From: Tsukamurella asaccharolytica
GTDB taxonomy: Bacteria; Actinomycetota; Actinomycetes; Mycobacteriales; Mycobacteriaceae
Direction of reading: 5' to 3'
DNA length: 64,000 bases
Assembly (NCBI RefSeq): GCF_007858435.1
Contig: NZ_VIGW01000003.1
Span: 310,001 to 374,000, forward strand
Shown: positions 27,094 to 37,279 of the stretch, piece after piece
Layout of the letters: every line of letters starts with the position of its first letter
Position numbering within the stretch: position 1 is the stretch's first letter
Notes under the pieces: generated by a model
What the model was told of the DNA's origin: nothing
Database searches by the model: none
Seen by the model: only the letters and a program-made list of their open reading frames with translations
Program-made: the position numbers and the translations under genes

Positions 27094-28011
27094 TCAGTCG
27101 GGCAGGGGCGCGACGTCCACGGAGACATGGATCTTCGAACCCTTCGATTCGGTGTAGATGACGCCGCGCAGGGGCGGAACGTCCTCGTAATCGCGTCCCC
27201 ACGCGACGGTCACGTGCCGCTCGTCGACGAACTTGTTGTTCGTCGGATCGAAGGGCAGCCACGCATCGCCCGGCAGCCACACCGCGGCCCAGGCATGGGT
27301 CGCGCCGGCGCCGACGACCCGGTCCCGGCCGGGCGGCGGCTCGGTGGCGAGGTAGCCGGAGACGTACCGTGCGGCGAGGCCCTTGGACCGCAGGCAGGCG
27401 ATGGCGACGCGCGCGAAGTCCTGGCAGACGCCCTCGCGCCGCTCCATGACGGTGCCGACCCGGGTCGAGACGTTCGTCGCTCCCGACCGGTAGGCGAAGT
27501 CCGTGTAGATCCGGGTGGTCAGCTCCTCGACTGCCTCCACCAGCGGCTTCCCGGGGGTGAAGATCGCATCGGCGTAGGCGCGCACGGCGTCGTCGATCTC
27601 GGGCGGCCGCTGGTCGAGGCGGTACTGCACGGCCAGCGCTCCCGCCTCGCCGACGGGCCGGGCCAGCTCCCAGGGCGCGAGCGCCGGCCCCTCGTCGGTG
27701 ATCGCGCGGTCCAGCGGATCGACCTCGACGACGGACTCGCCGCGCACCAGGAGCCGGGTGTGGGGCGTGGTCACGTGGAAGTAGGTGTCCGTGTTGCCGT
27801 AGGCGTCGACGCCCTCGGAGCGGTCCGACGGCTCGGGCCCGACGGTGATGGCGTGCTCGTCGACCCGCTGGTCGGCGAGTTCGCGCGGCGTGAGGTAGCA
27901 GCGCCCGTAACTGGAGGTGACCTCAGCGTCGTAGGAATAGGTGGTCTCGTGCACCACGCGGTAGCGGCGCGACCGGGAGTCCTCGGTGCGCCGGGAGAAG
28001 CTCAGCCCCAC
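27094..28011 (-). CDS. Transglutaminase-like cysteine protease-fold protein with N-terminal beta domain
   Basis: 305 residues from a GTG that overlaps the ATP-grasp gene by 10 bases. The N-terminal Bact_transglu_N domain (RYRVVHETTYSYDAEVTSSY) is followed by the catalytic Cys (RREGVCQDFA), His (GATHAWAAVW) and Asp (PFDPTNN). With the ATP-grasp/alpha-E protein it forms a gene pair conserved across bacteria (Rv2569c and Rv2567 in M. tuberculosis) and predicted to make or modify a peptide or amide-linked product. The product is not known. Confidence 0.92.
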   Translation of the reverse strand: MGLSFSRRTEDSRSRRYRVVHETTYSYDAEVTSSYGRCYLTPRELADQRVDEHAITVGPEPSDRSEGVDAYGNTDTYFHVTTPHTRLLVRGESVVEVDPLDRAITDEGPALAPWELARPVGEAGALAVQYRLDQRPPEIDDAVRAYADAIFTPGKPLVEAVEELTTRIYTDFAYRSGATNVSTRVGTVMERREGVCQDFARVAIACLRSKGLAARYVSGYLATEPPPGRDRVVGAGATHAWAAVWLPGDAWLPFDPTNNKFVDERHVTVAWGRDYEDVPPLRGVIYTESKGSKIHVSVDVAPLPD

Positions 28012-30467
28012 GACTGCACCCCCACCCAGATCGGACGGGCGGTGGCGGGTGGCGCGAACCGCGTGCGTTCGAGCACGTCCGAGACCTCGCGCACCCCCTC
28101 GTCGACGGCGTCGAGCAGCCCCTCGATCTCGGACCGCCGCCCGTCGACGATCGTCTCGGCGTCGTCCAGATCGAACCGTCCCAACCGCGCCAGGACCTCG
28201 CCGACGGTGCGCTCGCACGTCGCGCTGCGCAACTCGTCGGGCAGGTGCGCCAGGTCGGCGGAGAGCGCCGTGAGCGCGGCGACGAGCGACCGGGGATTGG
28301 TGGCGTCGAGGAACATCAGGTCCACGACGGAGCCCACGCGCAGCACCGCGCGGTGTCGGCGTCGGTAGGTGACGGCGGACTCGCAGGTCACGAGGTAGGC
28401 GTCGAGCAGGCCGGCCTCGATCTCGGCAGGATTCTCCGGGACCACCATCGCCCGCGTCACCGCGGTGAGCTGCAGCGCCCGCTCGATGCGCCGGCCGGCG
28501 TCCATCATGAGCCAGGCCGGGTCCTGGACCAGCGATTCCCGGCCGAGGCCCGCGAACGCCAGCAGCGAGACCAGTACCTCGCCGAGGGTCTGATCGAGCT
28601 GCTCCCCCGCGTCGTCGGGGTCGGCGGCGAGCCGGCCGAGCGAGCGCTCTGCGCCGCCGATCACGAGCCACGTGTCGGTGGACATCTGGTCGCGGACGGC
28701 CCGCAGGCACGCCCGCAGTCGCACGCCCGAGTGCGCGACGCTGCCCGGCACGTCGACGTCGAGAGTGAGGCGGCGCAGCCGCGCGAGCACGTCGCTGTGC
28801 TCGGTGCCCTCCACGACGATCCGCCCCAACTGGTCGGTCACCGTGGCCGCGACCACCGCGTCGAGCAGCGGCTGCAGCACGTCGGCGCCGGCCTGCCACG
28901 GGCGGTGCCGGAACTCGCGACTCCGGTCGTGGGCCGTCGACAGCACCCGGACGGTGGCCTCGGCGCGCTCGGCGTACCGGCCGATCCAGAACTGGTCCGA
29001 GAGGACGCGCGGCGTCGCGACGGGTCCGCTGGCGGCGGCGCCGACCCGGCCCGACCGGGGTGCGGTCGCCACCCGGACGGGGGACCGCAGGTGCTCGGGC
29101 GTCGGCACCCACACGTCGCGGGCGGCCGACGAGTGCAGCAGTGCGCCGTCGGCACCGTCGACCAGCACCTGACCGAGCCCGCCCGGCAGCACGGTGTAAC
29201 CGGACTCCTGCGCGAGCGCGAAGGCGCGCAGCGCGAAACCGCGCGCGACGACGACGCCGCTGTCGACGGCCGGACGACCGGTGAAGGGCACGAGGGTCTT
29301 CACACACCAGACCGTCGGATCGGCGGCGATCCGCTGCCGCAGCTCGTCGGCCCGCGCAGCGGCGAGCTCCGCGCCGGCGAAGCGCTCACCGGTGGCGAAG
29401 TTCAGCACGAGCCGGTCGTCGAGCGGACCGTCGATCGCGGCGCGCCCGGCCGGCGTCGCGGCGTACAGCGTCGGTGTGGACGGCAGCAGCAGGTCCTCGT
29501 CGAGCAGGTCGCGGCACAGTCGCGGCAGGTAGGCGTGCAGGGCCGGGTTCTCGAGTACGCCCGAGCCGAGGGTGTTGACGACCGTGACCGCCCCGCGGGT
29601 CATCATCTCCACGAGGCCGACCACCCCGAGCTGGGAGTCGGTGCGCAGGTCGAGCGGGTCCGAGAACTCGGAATCGACGCGGCGCAGGATCACGTGGACG
29701 CGTTTCATCCGGCCGAGCGAGCGCATGAACACGCCCCCGTCGCGCACCGTGAGGTCGGGCGCCTCGACGAGTGGGAAGCCGAGCACGGACGCCAGATAGG
29801 CCTGGTCGAAGGCGGTTTCGGACAGGGAGCCGGGGCTGAGCACGACGACTGTCGGATCGTCGACCCCGGGCGGCGCGGCCTCGAGCAACTGGACGCGCAG
29901 CGCCGCCGCGAACGAGGCGACGGGCCGCGGCGTCTCCGAGCGGAGCTCGCGCGGCAGGGCGCGGGACGTCACCCGGCGGTCGGCGAGTGCATAGCCCACG
30001 CCCGACGGTGCCTGGGTGCGGTCCGCGACGGCGACGTACCCGGTGACCTCGTCGCCGGCGGCCTCGCCGAGGTCGACGCCGTGCAGGAACAGGGAGCGCG
30101 GTCCCGGCGGCGGGACGCCGACCGCCCGCCGGATGAAGCCGGGATGCGCGAACAGCAGCTCGGGCGGAACGGTCCCACTGCGCAGGGTGCGCTGGTCGCC
30201 GTAGAAGTCCTTGAGCACCGCGTCGAGCAGCAGCGAGCGCTGCGCGACGCCGCGCGCGAGCACATCCCATTCCTCCGCGCCGAAGAGCACCGGCAGGGGG
30301 TCGAGCCGCCACGGGCCCGGCTCGGCGGGGTCGACGGGATCGCGCGCCGGGGGGAGGGCGTCGAGCGCGTTGTACGTGATGCCCTCGTCGTCGATGAGGC
30401 CGCGCACCCGCGCGGTGAGGCGCCGCAGGCCTGCCGCGTCGAGGTCGTGGAGCGCGTCGATGCTCAC
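28002..30467 (-). CDS. Circularly permuted ATP-grasp / alpha-E domain fusion protein
   Basis: 821 residues from a GTG overlapping the DUF389 stop by four bases. The N-terminal two thirds (to about residue 480) is a circularly permuted ATP-grasp (DUF404/DUF407): FYGDQRTLRSG, PRSLFLHGVDLG, VDDPTVVVLSPGSLSETAFD and ENPALHAYLP. The C-terminal ~320 residues form the helical alpha-E (DUF403) domain beginning FWIGRYAERAEATVRVL. The ligase is predicted to form an amide or peptide bond and to work with the transglutaminase encoded next to it. Elsewhere the two domains are often separate genes; the fusion is the usual actinobacterial form. Confidence 0.92.
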   Translation of the reverse strand: MSIDALHDLDAAGLRRLTARVRGLIDDEGITYNALDALPPARDPVDPAEPGPWRLDPLPVLFGAEEWDVLARGVAQRSLLLDAVLKDFYGDQRTLRSGTVPPELLFAHPGFIRRAVGVPPPGPRSLFLHGVDLGEAAGDEVTGYVAVADRTQAPSGVGYALADRRVTSRALPRELRSETPRPVASFAAALRVQLLEAAPPGVDDPTVVVLSPGSLSETAFDQAYLASVLGFPLVEAPDLTVRDGGVFMRSLGRMKRVHVILRRVDSEFSDPLDLRTDSQLGVVGLVEMMTRGAVTVVNTLGSGVLENPALHAYLPRLCRDLLDEDLLLPSTPTLYAATPAGRAAIDGPLDDRLVLNFATGERFAGAELAAARADELRQRIAADPTVWCVKTLVPFTGRPAVDSGVVVARGFALRAFALAQESGYTVLPGGLGQVLVDGADGALLHSSAARDVWVPTPEHLRSPVRVATAPRSGRVGAAASGPVATPRVLSDQFWIGRYAERAEATVRVLSTAHDRSREFRHRPWQAGADVLQPLLDAVVAATVTDQLGRIVVEGTEHSDVLARLRRLTLDVDVPGSVAHSGVRLRACLRAVRDQMSTDTWLVIGGAERSLGRLAADPDDAGEQLDQTLGEVLVSLLAFAGLGRESLVQDPAWLMMDAGRRIERALQLTAVTRAMVVPENPAEIEAGLLDAYLVTCESAVTYRRRHRAVLRVGSVVDLMFLDATNPRSLVAALTALSADLAHLPDELRSATCERTVGEVLARLGRFDLDDAETIVDGRRSEIEGLLDAVDEGVREVSDVLERTRFAPPATARPIWVGVQSWG

Positions 30468-31396
30468 AGGCCCACCTGCTCGCGCAGGTCGCGCCACGCC
30501 GCGGGCCGCAGCACCAGCACCAGGACCCCCGCGATGACGATGCCGACGAGGTTGATCGCGAGCTGCCCCGTCGATTCGGCGGCGCGCTGCCACGCCCCGA
30601 CCGTCGCGGCGACCACGGCGTAGCCGGCGGCGGGCACCGTCGTCACCGAGATGAAGACGCCGACGAGCGCGGCCGATTTGGCGGTGACCAGCGAGATCAT
30701 GCCCGCGGCACCCGCGAGCAGCGCGACGATGAGCGAGAACGGGCCGACGCGGTAGATGAAGTCGACTTGGCCGGCGGAGTCGAGGACGTCGGCGGTGAAC
30801 AGGCCGGCGGCGAGCGCCGCCTCCGCTCCCAGCCAGGTGCACAGCATCGCCACGGGGAAGCCGACGGACAGCGCGATCACCGGGCGGACCGCGAAGCTCA
30901 GGCGACGGGTCGCCAGCGCCACCGCGATCGCGGCGAGCGGCCCGAACTCGGGGCCGACGACCATCGCTCCGACCACCGTGACCGGCGAGTTCGTCACCAC
31001 GCCGATGGCGGCCAGGAGCACCGCGAGCACCAGGAAGGCCAGGAAGGTCGCGTTGAGCGTCGACTCCTCGCGGGTCCGGGCGGTGAGCTCCTCCCAGACC
31101 ACGGCGTCCGACGGGTCGCCGGGCACCGCCTTCTCGGCCGCCTCCGCGGCGTCCGAGAGCACGGTGTCGACTGACGAGACCGTGACGGCGCCGGCGCCGG
31201 GTATGCGCAGCTCCTCCAGACCCTGCAGGACGCGGTGCGCGGCCTCGCGGGTCACGTCGGCGCCGACCACGTCGCCGGCCGGGACGATCGCGGACGCGGG
31301 CGCCAGCGTGATGTGCGTGACGCCCGGCCGCGACCGGAACAGCGCGAGCACCGCGTCGGTCCGGTCGGGAGGGCTGATCACCCGGATGTGGCGCAC
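30464..31396 (-). CDS. DUF389 family integral membrane protein
   Basis: 310 residues. A cytoplasmic N-terminal half (about 1-110) has an alternating strand/helix pattern (MRHIRVISPPDRTDAVLALF), followed by six or seven membrane helices. The family signature GAMVVGPEFGPLAAIAVAL is present around residue 140, and the last helix ends LVLVLRPAAWR. Function of the family is unknown. It overlaps the start of the ATP-grasp gene and follows aspS by three bases, so it may be read as part of an aspS-led transcript. Confidence 0.88.
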   Translation of the reverse strand: MRHIRVISPPDRTDAVLALFRSRPGVTHITLAPASAIVPAGDVVGADVTREAAHRVLQGLEELRIPGAGAVTVSSVDTVLSDAAEAAEKAVPGDPSDAVVWEELTARTREESTLNATFLAFLVLAVLLAAIGVVTNSPVTVVGAMVVGPEFGPLAAIAVALATRRLSFAVRPVIALSVGFPVAMLCTWLGAEAALAAGLFTADVLDSAGQVDFIYRVGPFSLIVALLAGAAGMISLVTAKSAALVGVFISVTTVPAAGYAVVAATVGAWQRAAESTGQLAINLVGIVIAGVLVLVLRPAAWRDLREQVGL

Positions 31397-31399
31397 GGG

Positions 31400-33199
31400 C
31401 TACTTCTGCTCGGCGCCCTGGTCGGCAGCCTTCTCGGGCCGCTTCGGCGTGGCGTCCATGCCCGACTCGCGGCGCTGCTGAACGGTGATGGCCGCGGGCG
31501 CGTCGGTGAGCGGGTCGACGCCGCCGCCGGACTTGGGAAAGGCGATGACCTCGCGGATCGACGGCGCGCCGGCGAGCAGGGAGACCACGCGGTCCCACCC
31601 GAAGGCGATGCCGCCGTGCGGCGGGGCGCCGTAGGCGAAGGCGTCGAGCAGGAAGCCGAACTTCTCGCGGGCCTGCTCCTCGTCGATGCCCATGATCGCG
31701 AAGACGCGCTCCTGGACGTCCTTGCGGTGGATACGGATCGAACCGCCGCCGATCTCATTGCCGTTGCACACGATGTCGTAGGCGTAGGCCAGGGCACTGC
31801 CCGGGTCGGTGTCGAAGGTGTCGATCGACTCCGGCTTGGGGCTGGTGAAGGCGTGGTGGACTGCGGTCCAGGCACCGTCGCCCACGGCCACGTCACCCGA
31901 GGCGGTGGCATCGTCGGCGGGCTCGAACAGCGGGGCGTCGACGACCCAGGTGAAGGCCCAGTCCCCCTCCTTGATCAGGCCCAGCTTGTCGGCGATCTCG
32001 CCGCGGGCCGCGCCGAGCAGGGCGCGCATCGTCTTGGTGGGGCCGGCGGCGAAGAAGACGCAGTCGCCGGGTTCCGCGTGCACGTGCGCGGCGAGGCCGG
32101 CGCGCTCGTCGTCCGAGAGGTTCTTGGCGACGGGGCCGGTCAGCTCGCCGTCCTCGCCGATCAGCACGTACGCGAGGCCGCGGGCGCCGCGCTGCTTGGC
32201 CCACTCCTGCCAGGCGTCGAGCTGGCGGCGCGGCTGGCTCGCCCCGCCGGGCATGACGACCGCGCCGACGTACGGCGCCTGGAAGACGCGGAACGGGGTG
32301 TCCTTGAAGTACTCGGTGCACTCGACCAGTTCGAGGCCGAACCGCAGGTCGGGCTTGTCCGAGCCGAAGCGGCGCATGGCCTCCGCGTAGGTCAGGCGCG
32401 GGATCGGCGTGGAGATCTCGTGACCGATCAGCGACCAGAGCGCCGTGACGATCTGCTCGCCGAGCGCGATCACGTCCTCCTGATCCACGAAGCTCATCTC
32501 GATGTCGAGCTGGGTGAACTCGGGCTGCCGGTCGGCACGGAAGTCCTCGTCCCGGTAGCAGCGCGCGATCTGGTAGTACCGCTCCAGGCCCGCGACCATG
32601 AGCAACTGCTTGAACAGCTGCGGGCTCTGCGGGAGCGCGTAGAAGGTGCCGGGGCGCAGGCGCGCGGGAACCAGGAAGTCGCGGGCGCCCTCCGGGGTGG
32701 AACGGGTGAGCGTCGGCGTCTCGATCTCGGTGAAGTCGTTCAACGCGAGGATGTTGCGCGCCACGGCGTTCGCCTGGCTCCGCAGTTTGATCGCGGCAGC
32801 TGGGCCCTCGCGGCGCAGGTCCAGGTAGCGGTACTTCAGTCGCGCCTCCTCGCCGGGCTCCTCGTCGAGCTGGAAGGGCAGCGGCGCCGACTCGTTGAGC
32901 ACGGTGAGCTCGGTGACGTTGACCTCGATCGCGCCGGAGGGCAGGTTCGGGTTCTCGCTGCCCTCGGGGCGCTTCTCGACGGTGCCGGTCACCAGCACGC
33001 AGTACTCGGAGCGAAGACGGTGCGCCGCCTCGGCGACGTCCGACTCGCGGAAGACGACCTGGGCGACGCCGGAGCTGTCGCGCAGGTCGATGAAGATCAC
33101 TCCGCCGTGGTCACGCCGCCGCGCTACCCAGCCCGCGAGGGTGACGACGGTGCCGGCATCCTCCGCACGCAACGATCCGGCCAGGTGGGTGCGCAGCAC
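31400..33199 (-). CDS. aspS: Aspartyl-tRNA synthetase (probably non-discriminating, actinobacterial type)
   Basis: 599 residues from a GTG ([10 protein letters not shown]), preceded at a good distance by AAAGGA. It has an anticodon-binding OB fold at the N-terminus, class II motif 2 in [20 protein letters not shown], the GAD insertion domain in the middle and motif 3 near [10 protein letters not shown]. It charges tRNA-Asp; in actinobacteria with GatCAB it usually also misacylates tRNA-Asn, which is inferred from phylogeny. A TAGCAT hexamer on the minus strand at 33240-33245 is a possible -10 box. It is divergent from the metallopeptidase gene, as in mycobacteria. Confidence 0.97.
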   Translation of the reverse strand: MLRTHLAGSLRAEDAGTVVTLAGWVARRRDHGGVIFIDLRDSSGVAQVVFRESDVAEAAHRLRSEYCVLVTGTVEKRPEGSENPNLPSGAIEVNVTELTVLNESAPLPFQLDEEPGEEARLKYRYLDLRREGPAAAIKLRSQANAVARNILALNDFTEIETPTLTRSTPEGARDFLVPARLRPGTFYALPQSPQLFKQLLMVAGLERYYQIARCYRDEDFRADRQPEFTQLDIEMSFVDQEDVIALGEQIVTALWSLIGHEISTPIPRLTYAEAMRRFGSDKPDLRFGLELVECTEYFKDTPFRVFQAPYVGAVVMPGGASQPRRQLDAWQEWAKQRGARGLAYVLIGEDGELTGPVAKNLSDDERAGLAAHVHAEPGDCVFFAAGPTKTMRALLGAARGEIADKLGLIKEGDWAFTWVVDAPLFEPADDATASGDVAVGDGAWTAVHHAFTSPKPESIDTFDTDPGSALAYAYDIVCNGNEIGGGSIRIHRKDVQERVFAIMGIDEEQAREKFGFLLDAFAYGAPPHGGIAFGWDRVVSLLAGAPSIREVIAFPKSGGGVDPLTDAPAAITVQQRRESGMDATPKRPEKAADQGAEQK

Positions 33200-33295
33200 G
33201 TTCAGGTGTCCTTTCGACAGCGAAAACTCGACGCTGGACATGCTACGGGGAACTGTTGCCCCCACAGACACCCGTCTCATGGAATGCTGTTGCAC

Positions 33296-34192
33296 ATGAC
33301 CTTCCGGGACGACAGCTCCATCGACAACAGTTCGGCCAGCGCCGGTGGCGGCGGCGGCGGGATGGGGCGTGGCATGGTGATCGGCGGTGGTGGCATCGGC
33401 ACCGTCGTGATCGGTTTGATCATCTACTTCCTCACCGGCAGTACCGGCGGCGTGCCACAGCAGCCGAGCCAACAGGGTGCCGCGCAGGGTGCATCTGCAG
33501 GTCAGGAACAGGTGAACCGCGATATCGCCGCCTGCAGGACCGGTGCAGACGCGAACAAGAACACCACCTGCCGCATCGTCGCGACGTCCAACTCCCTGGA
33601 CAAGGTGTGGGCGACCCTGGTGCGCGGCTACAAGAAGCCGTCGGCGCTGAAGATCATGCCCACCGACGCGGCGGCCATCAACACCGGCTGCGGCGTCGCC
33701 GGCGCGGACACCGGTCCGTTCTACTGCCCGGCCGACAATGTCGCGGTCTTCCAGCTGGACTTCATGGACCGCGTCATCAAGAAGATGGGCGGGTCCAACG
33801 CGGCCTTCTCCCAGGAGTACATCGTCGCCCACGAGTGGGGCCACCACATCCAGACGCTGCTCGGCGACATCAGCAAGGCCCAGCAGGGCTCGGGCTCCCA
33901 GGGCGGCTCCGTGCGGGTCGAGCTGCAAGCGGATTGCTACGCCGGCGTGTGGGCCTCGAAGGCCGACAAGGGGGACGGGGCGATGCTCAAGCCGCTGACC
34001 CAGGACGACATCAACGGCGCCATTCAGTCGGCGCAGGCCATCGGCGACGACACGATCCAGCGCAACGCGGGGCGCAACGTCAACCCCGAGTCCTTCTCGC
34101 ACGGCACCTCGGCGCAGCGCGTCAAGTGGTTCTCGCAGGGCTACAAGACCGGCGACCCGCAGCAGTGCAACACCTTCACCGGCACCATCTGA
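33296..34192 (+). CDS. Neutral zinc metallopeptidase (YpfJ/KPN_02809 family)
   Basis: 298 residues. A glycine-rich cytoplasmic tail is followed by one membrane helix (about 26-48: [14 protein letters not shown]), so the peptidase is anchored with its domain outside. The zinc motif is AHEWGHHIQ, with a downstream [13 protein letters not shown] that supplies the third ligand. The ATG at 33296 was chosen because GGA lies 12 bases upstream; an ATG at 33284 is alternative. The homologue in M. tuberculosis (Rv2575) also lies beside aspS. Substrate unknown. Confidence 0.92.
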   Translation: MTFRDDSSIDNSSASAGGGGGGMGRGMVIGGGGIGTVVIGLIIYFLTGSTGGVPQQPSQQGAAQGASAGQEQVNRDIAACRTGADANKNTTCRIVATSNSLDKVWATLVRGYKKPSALKIMPTDAAAINTGCGVAGADTGPFYCPADNVAVFQLDFMDRVIKKMGGSNAAFSQEYIVAHEWGHHIQTLLGDISKAQQGSGSQGGSVRVELQADCYAGVWASKADKGDGAMLKPLTQDDINGAIQSAQAIGDDTIQRNAGRNVNPESFSHGTSAQRVKWFSQGYKTGDPQQCNTFTGTI

Positions 34193-34196
34193 CCCC

Positions 34197-34673
34197 GTGC
34201 TAGAAACGCTGATCCGCTGGGGCGCCTACCTCGGCGGATGGCTGCTCGTCGCCGGACCTCTCGTGCAATCCCGCCTCGAATTGGAGCGCGAGGGTTCGCA
34301 CCTCGCGGAGGTTCGCGAGGCGGCCCACGCGACCCCACCGCCGCCGCGGCCGTCCGCGGTGTGGTGGCTGTTCCCTCCGCTCGCGCTGTACCTCACCCGC
34401 AGGCGGCAGTCCGCATATCTCGCGACCCTCACGACCGTGCTGACGCCGGAGCAATCGGCGAGCCTGGCGCGCTACTTCGCGGTCGCGCGCGCCTGGATGA
34501 TCGTGGCCTCGGGCGCCGCGCTCATCGCGCTCAAGGAGACCTTCGAGCTGTCGCACCACCTGCACTGGGGGACTCCGGGATTCTGGGCCCTCACGGTCCT
34601 GGCAATGATCTCCGTCGCCGCCCTGACCGCAGCCGCGTCGGCGTACTCCGATCGCCGCGACCGCCGGCGCTGA
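34197..34673 (+). CDS. Small membrane protein of unknown function
   Basis: 158 residues from a GTG four bases after the metallopeptidase stop, so cotranscribed with it. Hydrophobic segments lie near residues 7-22, 53-67, 96-112 and 128-148, separated by a charged loop with [17 protein letters not shown] and an RRRQ turn. No family is recognised. Location implies a membrane partner or a passenger of the metallopeptidase. Confidence 0.7.
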   Translation: MLETLIRWGAYLGGWLLVAGPLVQSRLELEREGSHLAEVREAAHATPPPPRPSAVWWLFPPLALYLTRRRQSAYLATLTTVLTPEQSASLARYFAVARAWMIVASGAALIALKETFELSHHLHWGTPGFWALTVLAMISVAALTAAASAYSDRRDRRR

Positions 34674-34716
34674 GCATCGAGCGGAACCTGATCCCCCTTC
34701 CGCGAACGTATTCCCT

Positions 34717-34722
34717 TAACCT
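34717..34722 (+). promoter_or_regulatory. Candidate -10 box of a leaderless transcript (DUF885 gene)
   Basis: TAACCT fits the actinobacterial TANNNT pattern and is followed by six bases and then the ATG at 34729. Transcription would begin at or next to the start codon, giving an mRNA without a Shine-Dalgarno sequence; none is seen upstream. No convincing -35 element was found. Confidence 0.5.
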
Positions 34723-34728
34723 CAGGGC

Positions 34729-36360
34729 ATGGCTGACAGCACTTCCCAGGCGACCCCGATCGACGCTCTGGCCGACCGCCTCGCCCTGCGGCTCGCCGAG
34801 GTCGATCCGATCGAGGCGACCGCGGTGGGGATCACCGACTTCGGCGACCGGCTCACCGACTACTCCCCCGCGGGCGTCGCCGCGCGGATCACGGTCGCGC
34901 GGGAGACGCTCGCGGAGCTCGCGACGCTGACGCCGGAGTCGGACGCCGACCGGGTCACCGCCGACGCACTGCGGGAGCGGCTCGGGGTCGAGATCGAGCT
35001 CGCGGACGCCGGGCGGATCGTCGGCGACCTCAACGTGATCGCCTCGCCGCTGCAGGCGATCCGCGACGTCTTCGACCTCATGCCCGACTACGACCCGCGC
35101 CTGGCGCCGCGCCTGGCGGCCGTGCCGCAGGCGATCGAGTCCGCGATCTCGGGACTGCGGGCCCGTCTCGCCGACGGGGCCTGGCCCTTCCCTGCGCTGC
35201 AGGTCGGCGAGGTGCTCGCGCAGGCCCGCGCGGCGGGCGAGCAGGTCGCTGCCAACGCCGCACGGGCAACGGACGTCGCGCCGGACCTCACGGACGAGAT
35301 CCGCGCGGCCTTCGAACGATTCGCGGTGGTCCTCGAGACGGAGATCGCACCGTCCGCGGTCCCCGTCGACCAGCCGGGCGGCCTCGGCGTGGGCCGCGCG
35401 GCCTACCCGCTCTCCTCGCGGCTGTTCCTGGGCACCACCGTCGATCTCGAAGAGACCTACGCCTGGGGGCAGGAACTGCTCGCATCGATCGTCGCCGAAC
35501 AGAACGAGGTGGCGGCTCGTCTGTACCCGGGCGCCACGGTCGCGGAGACCCTGGCGCGCCTCGACTCCGAACCGCGGTACGCACTGCAGGGGACAGATGC
35601 CCTGCGCGAGTGGATGCAGCGCACCTCGGACGAGTCGGTGGCCGCGCTCGCGGGCTCCCATTTCGACATCCCCGCCGAGTTGCGTCACCTGGACTGCCGG
35701 ATCGCCCCGAGCAGCAGCGGCGGGATCTACTACACCGGCCCGTCCGCGGACCTGACGCGGCCGGGCACGATGTGGTGGTCCGTGCCGGCCGGCGTCACCG
35801 AGTTCCACACCTGGCAGGAGAAGACGACCGTCTACCACGAGGGCGTGCCCGGCCACCACCTGCAGATCGGCCAGGCCGTGATCGCGCCGCTGAACCGCTG
35901 GCGCAAGCTCTACTCGTTCACCTCCGGCCACGGCGAGGGCTGGGCGCTGCACGCGGAGCGCCTCATGCGCGACCTGGGCTTCCTCGACGACGACGGCGAC
36001 CTCATGGGCATGCTCGACTCCCAGCGCCTGCGCGCCGCCCGCGTGGTGCTCGACATCGGCGTGCACTGCGGCTTCGAGGCGCCCGCCGAGGTCGGCGGCG
36101 GGGAGTGGACCTACGACAAGGGCTGGGCCTTCCTCCGCTCGCACGTCGCCATGTCGGACGAGCAGCTGCGCTTCGAGTACCACCGCTACCTCGGGTGGCC
36201 GGGGCAGGCGCCGTCGTACTCGGTGGGCCAGCGCGTGTGGCAGCAGACCCGCGACGCCTACCTCGCCGCGCACCCGGGATCGACGGTCAAGGACTTCCAC
36301 CGCGACGCGCTCGCGCTCGGCGGCATGGGCCTGGACACCCTCCGCGAGGCGATTCTCTGA
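34729..36360 (+). CDS. DUF885 family zinc-dependent protein (putative peptidase)
   Basis: 543 residues. The HEGVPGHHLQ motif near base 35838 and the downstream GHGEGWALHAERL are the conserved, probably zinc-binding elements of DUF885, a gluzincin-like family of predicted cytoplasmic peptidases. The C-terminal DALALGGMGLDTLREAI is also typical. There is no signal peptide. Substrate unknown. It is convergent with the dagK-like gene; the 40 bases between them hold only a weak G+C-rich inverted repeat. Confidence 0.85.
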   Translation: MADSTSQATPIDALADRLALRLAEVDPIEATAVGITDFGDRLTDYSPAGVAARITVARETLAELATLTPESDADRVTADALRERLGVEIELADAGRIVGDLNVIASPLQAIRDVFDLMPDYDPRLAPRLAAVPQAIESAISGLRARLADGAWPFPALQVGEVLAQARAAGEQVAANAARATDVAPDLTDEIRAAFERFAVVLETEIAPSAVPVDQPGGLGVGRAAYPLSSRLFLGTTVDLEETYAWGQELLASIVAEQNEVAARLYPGATVAETLARLDSEPRYALQGTDALREWMQRTSDESVAALAGSHFDIPAELRHLDCRIAPSSSGGIYYTGPSADLTRPGTMWWSVPAGVTEFHTWQEKTTVYHEGVPGHHLQIGQAVIAPLNRWRKLYSFTSGHGEGWALHAERLMRDLGFLDDDGDLMGMLDSQRLRAARVVLDIGVHCGFEAPAEVGGGEWTYDKGWAFLRSHVAMSDEQLRFEYHRYLGWPGQAPSYSVGQRVWQQTRDAYLAAHPGSTVKDFHRDALALGGMGLDTLREAIL

Positions 36361-36400
36361 ACATCCCCGACTCACGCCGCCGGGACTCGGCCGCGCCCGG

Positions 36401-37279
36401 TCAGCGGGGCACGAGGACGGGGAGCACGGCCTTGCGGATCCCGACGGTGACGGGAAGCTCCTGCAGGTAGTCGCCGTCGGCGTGGACGGGAATCGGGCGG
36501 TCGGCGCTCACGCGCACCTCCTGGCCGCTGAAAGTCAGCACCTCCGCCCGCGCGACGTGGGCGCCCGTCTTCGCCTCCCCCATCGCGCTGATGAGCTTCA
36601 GCTTGTTCCCGGCGCCGTCGACGGCGAGCACATCGATGCGGCCGTTGTCCGACGCGGCGGCGGGGACCATGTGCAGGCCGCTGCCGTACCACCCGGAGTT
36701 GGCGATCACGACCATGTGCACCGGCCCCTCGTGGACGGCACCGTCGACCTCGATGCGGAATCCGGCGGGCTTCCACCGCAGCGCGGCGATCGCCGGGGCG
36801 AGCCGGTACGCGAGCGGCCCCATCCAGCGCAGCCTGTTGATGAGCTCGGTCGCGACGGAGTCGAGGCCGACGTAGACGTTGCCGACGGCGATCTCGCCGC
36901 CGACGGTGAGCACGTCGAGGTCGGTGCGCCGGCCGTCGGTGAGCACGTCGGCGAGGGCGGACGGGTCGTCGGGGATGCGGAGGTGCCGAGCCAGGTCGTT
37001 GCCGCGGCCCGCGGTGACGACGCCCATCGGTGCCCCGGGCACCCGGAGTACGCCGGTCGCGACCTCGCGGATCTGGCCGTCGCCACCGACGGCGACGGTC
37101 AGCGCACCCGACGCGGCGGCCTCCTCGGCGAGCCGCCGCGCGTCGGGACCGGAGGTGGACTCGGCGACCTCGGCGATGACGTCCCGACGGGCCAGCTCGT
37201 CGGCGACGGCCGCCCACCGCGTGCGTGCGACCCCGCCGCCGGAGATCGGGTTGAGGACGGCGATGACGTCGGCGGTCAC
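36401..37279 (-). CDS. Diacylglycerol kinase-family lipid kinase
   Basis: 292 residues from a GTG overlapping the flavoprotein stop (GTGA). DAGK catalytic motifs are present: VLNPISGGG, AVGGDGQIREV (the nucleotide loop, canonical GGDGT) and AGRGNDLARHL. The M. tuberculosis protein in the same context (Rv2252, beside flavoprotein Rv2251, TetR Rv2250c and glpD1 Rv2249c) phosphorylates diacylglycerol and is linked to phosphatidylinositol mannoside synthesis. The same role is inferred here from synteny. Confidence 0.9.
   Translation of the reverse strand: MTADVIAVLNPISGGGVARTRWAAVADELARRDVIAEVAESTSGPDARRLAEEAAASGALTVAVGGDGQIREVATGVLRVPGAPMGVVTAGRGNDLARHLRIPDDPSALADVLTDGRRTDLDVLTVGGEIAVGNVYVGLDSVATELINRLRWMGPLAYRLAPAIAALRWKPAGFRIEVDGAVHEGPVHMVVIANSGWYGSGLHMVPAAASDNGRIDVLAVDGAGNKLKLISAMGEAKTGAHVARAEVLTFSGQEVRVSADRPIPVHADGDYLQELPVTVGIRKAVLPVLVPR

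Noticed and set aside
28245-30623. A plus-strand open frame of about 790 codons opposite the ATP-grasp gene
   Set aside because: Antisense shadow; low-complexity Arg/Gly/Ala sequence and no ribosome-binding site.
36361-36400. Inverted repeat between the DUF885 and dagK-like genes as a terminator
   Set aside because: Pairing is short and imperfect; random G+C-rich sequence gives similar stems.
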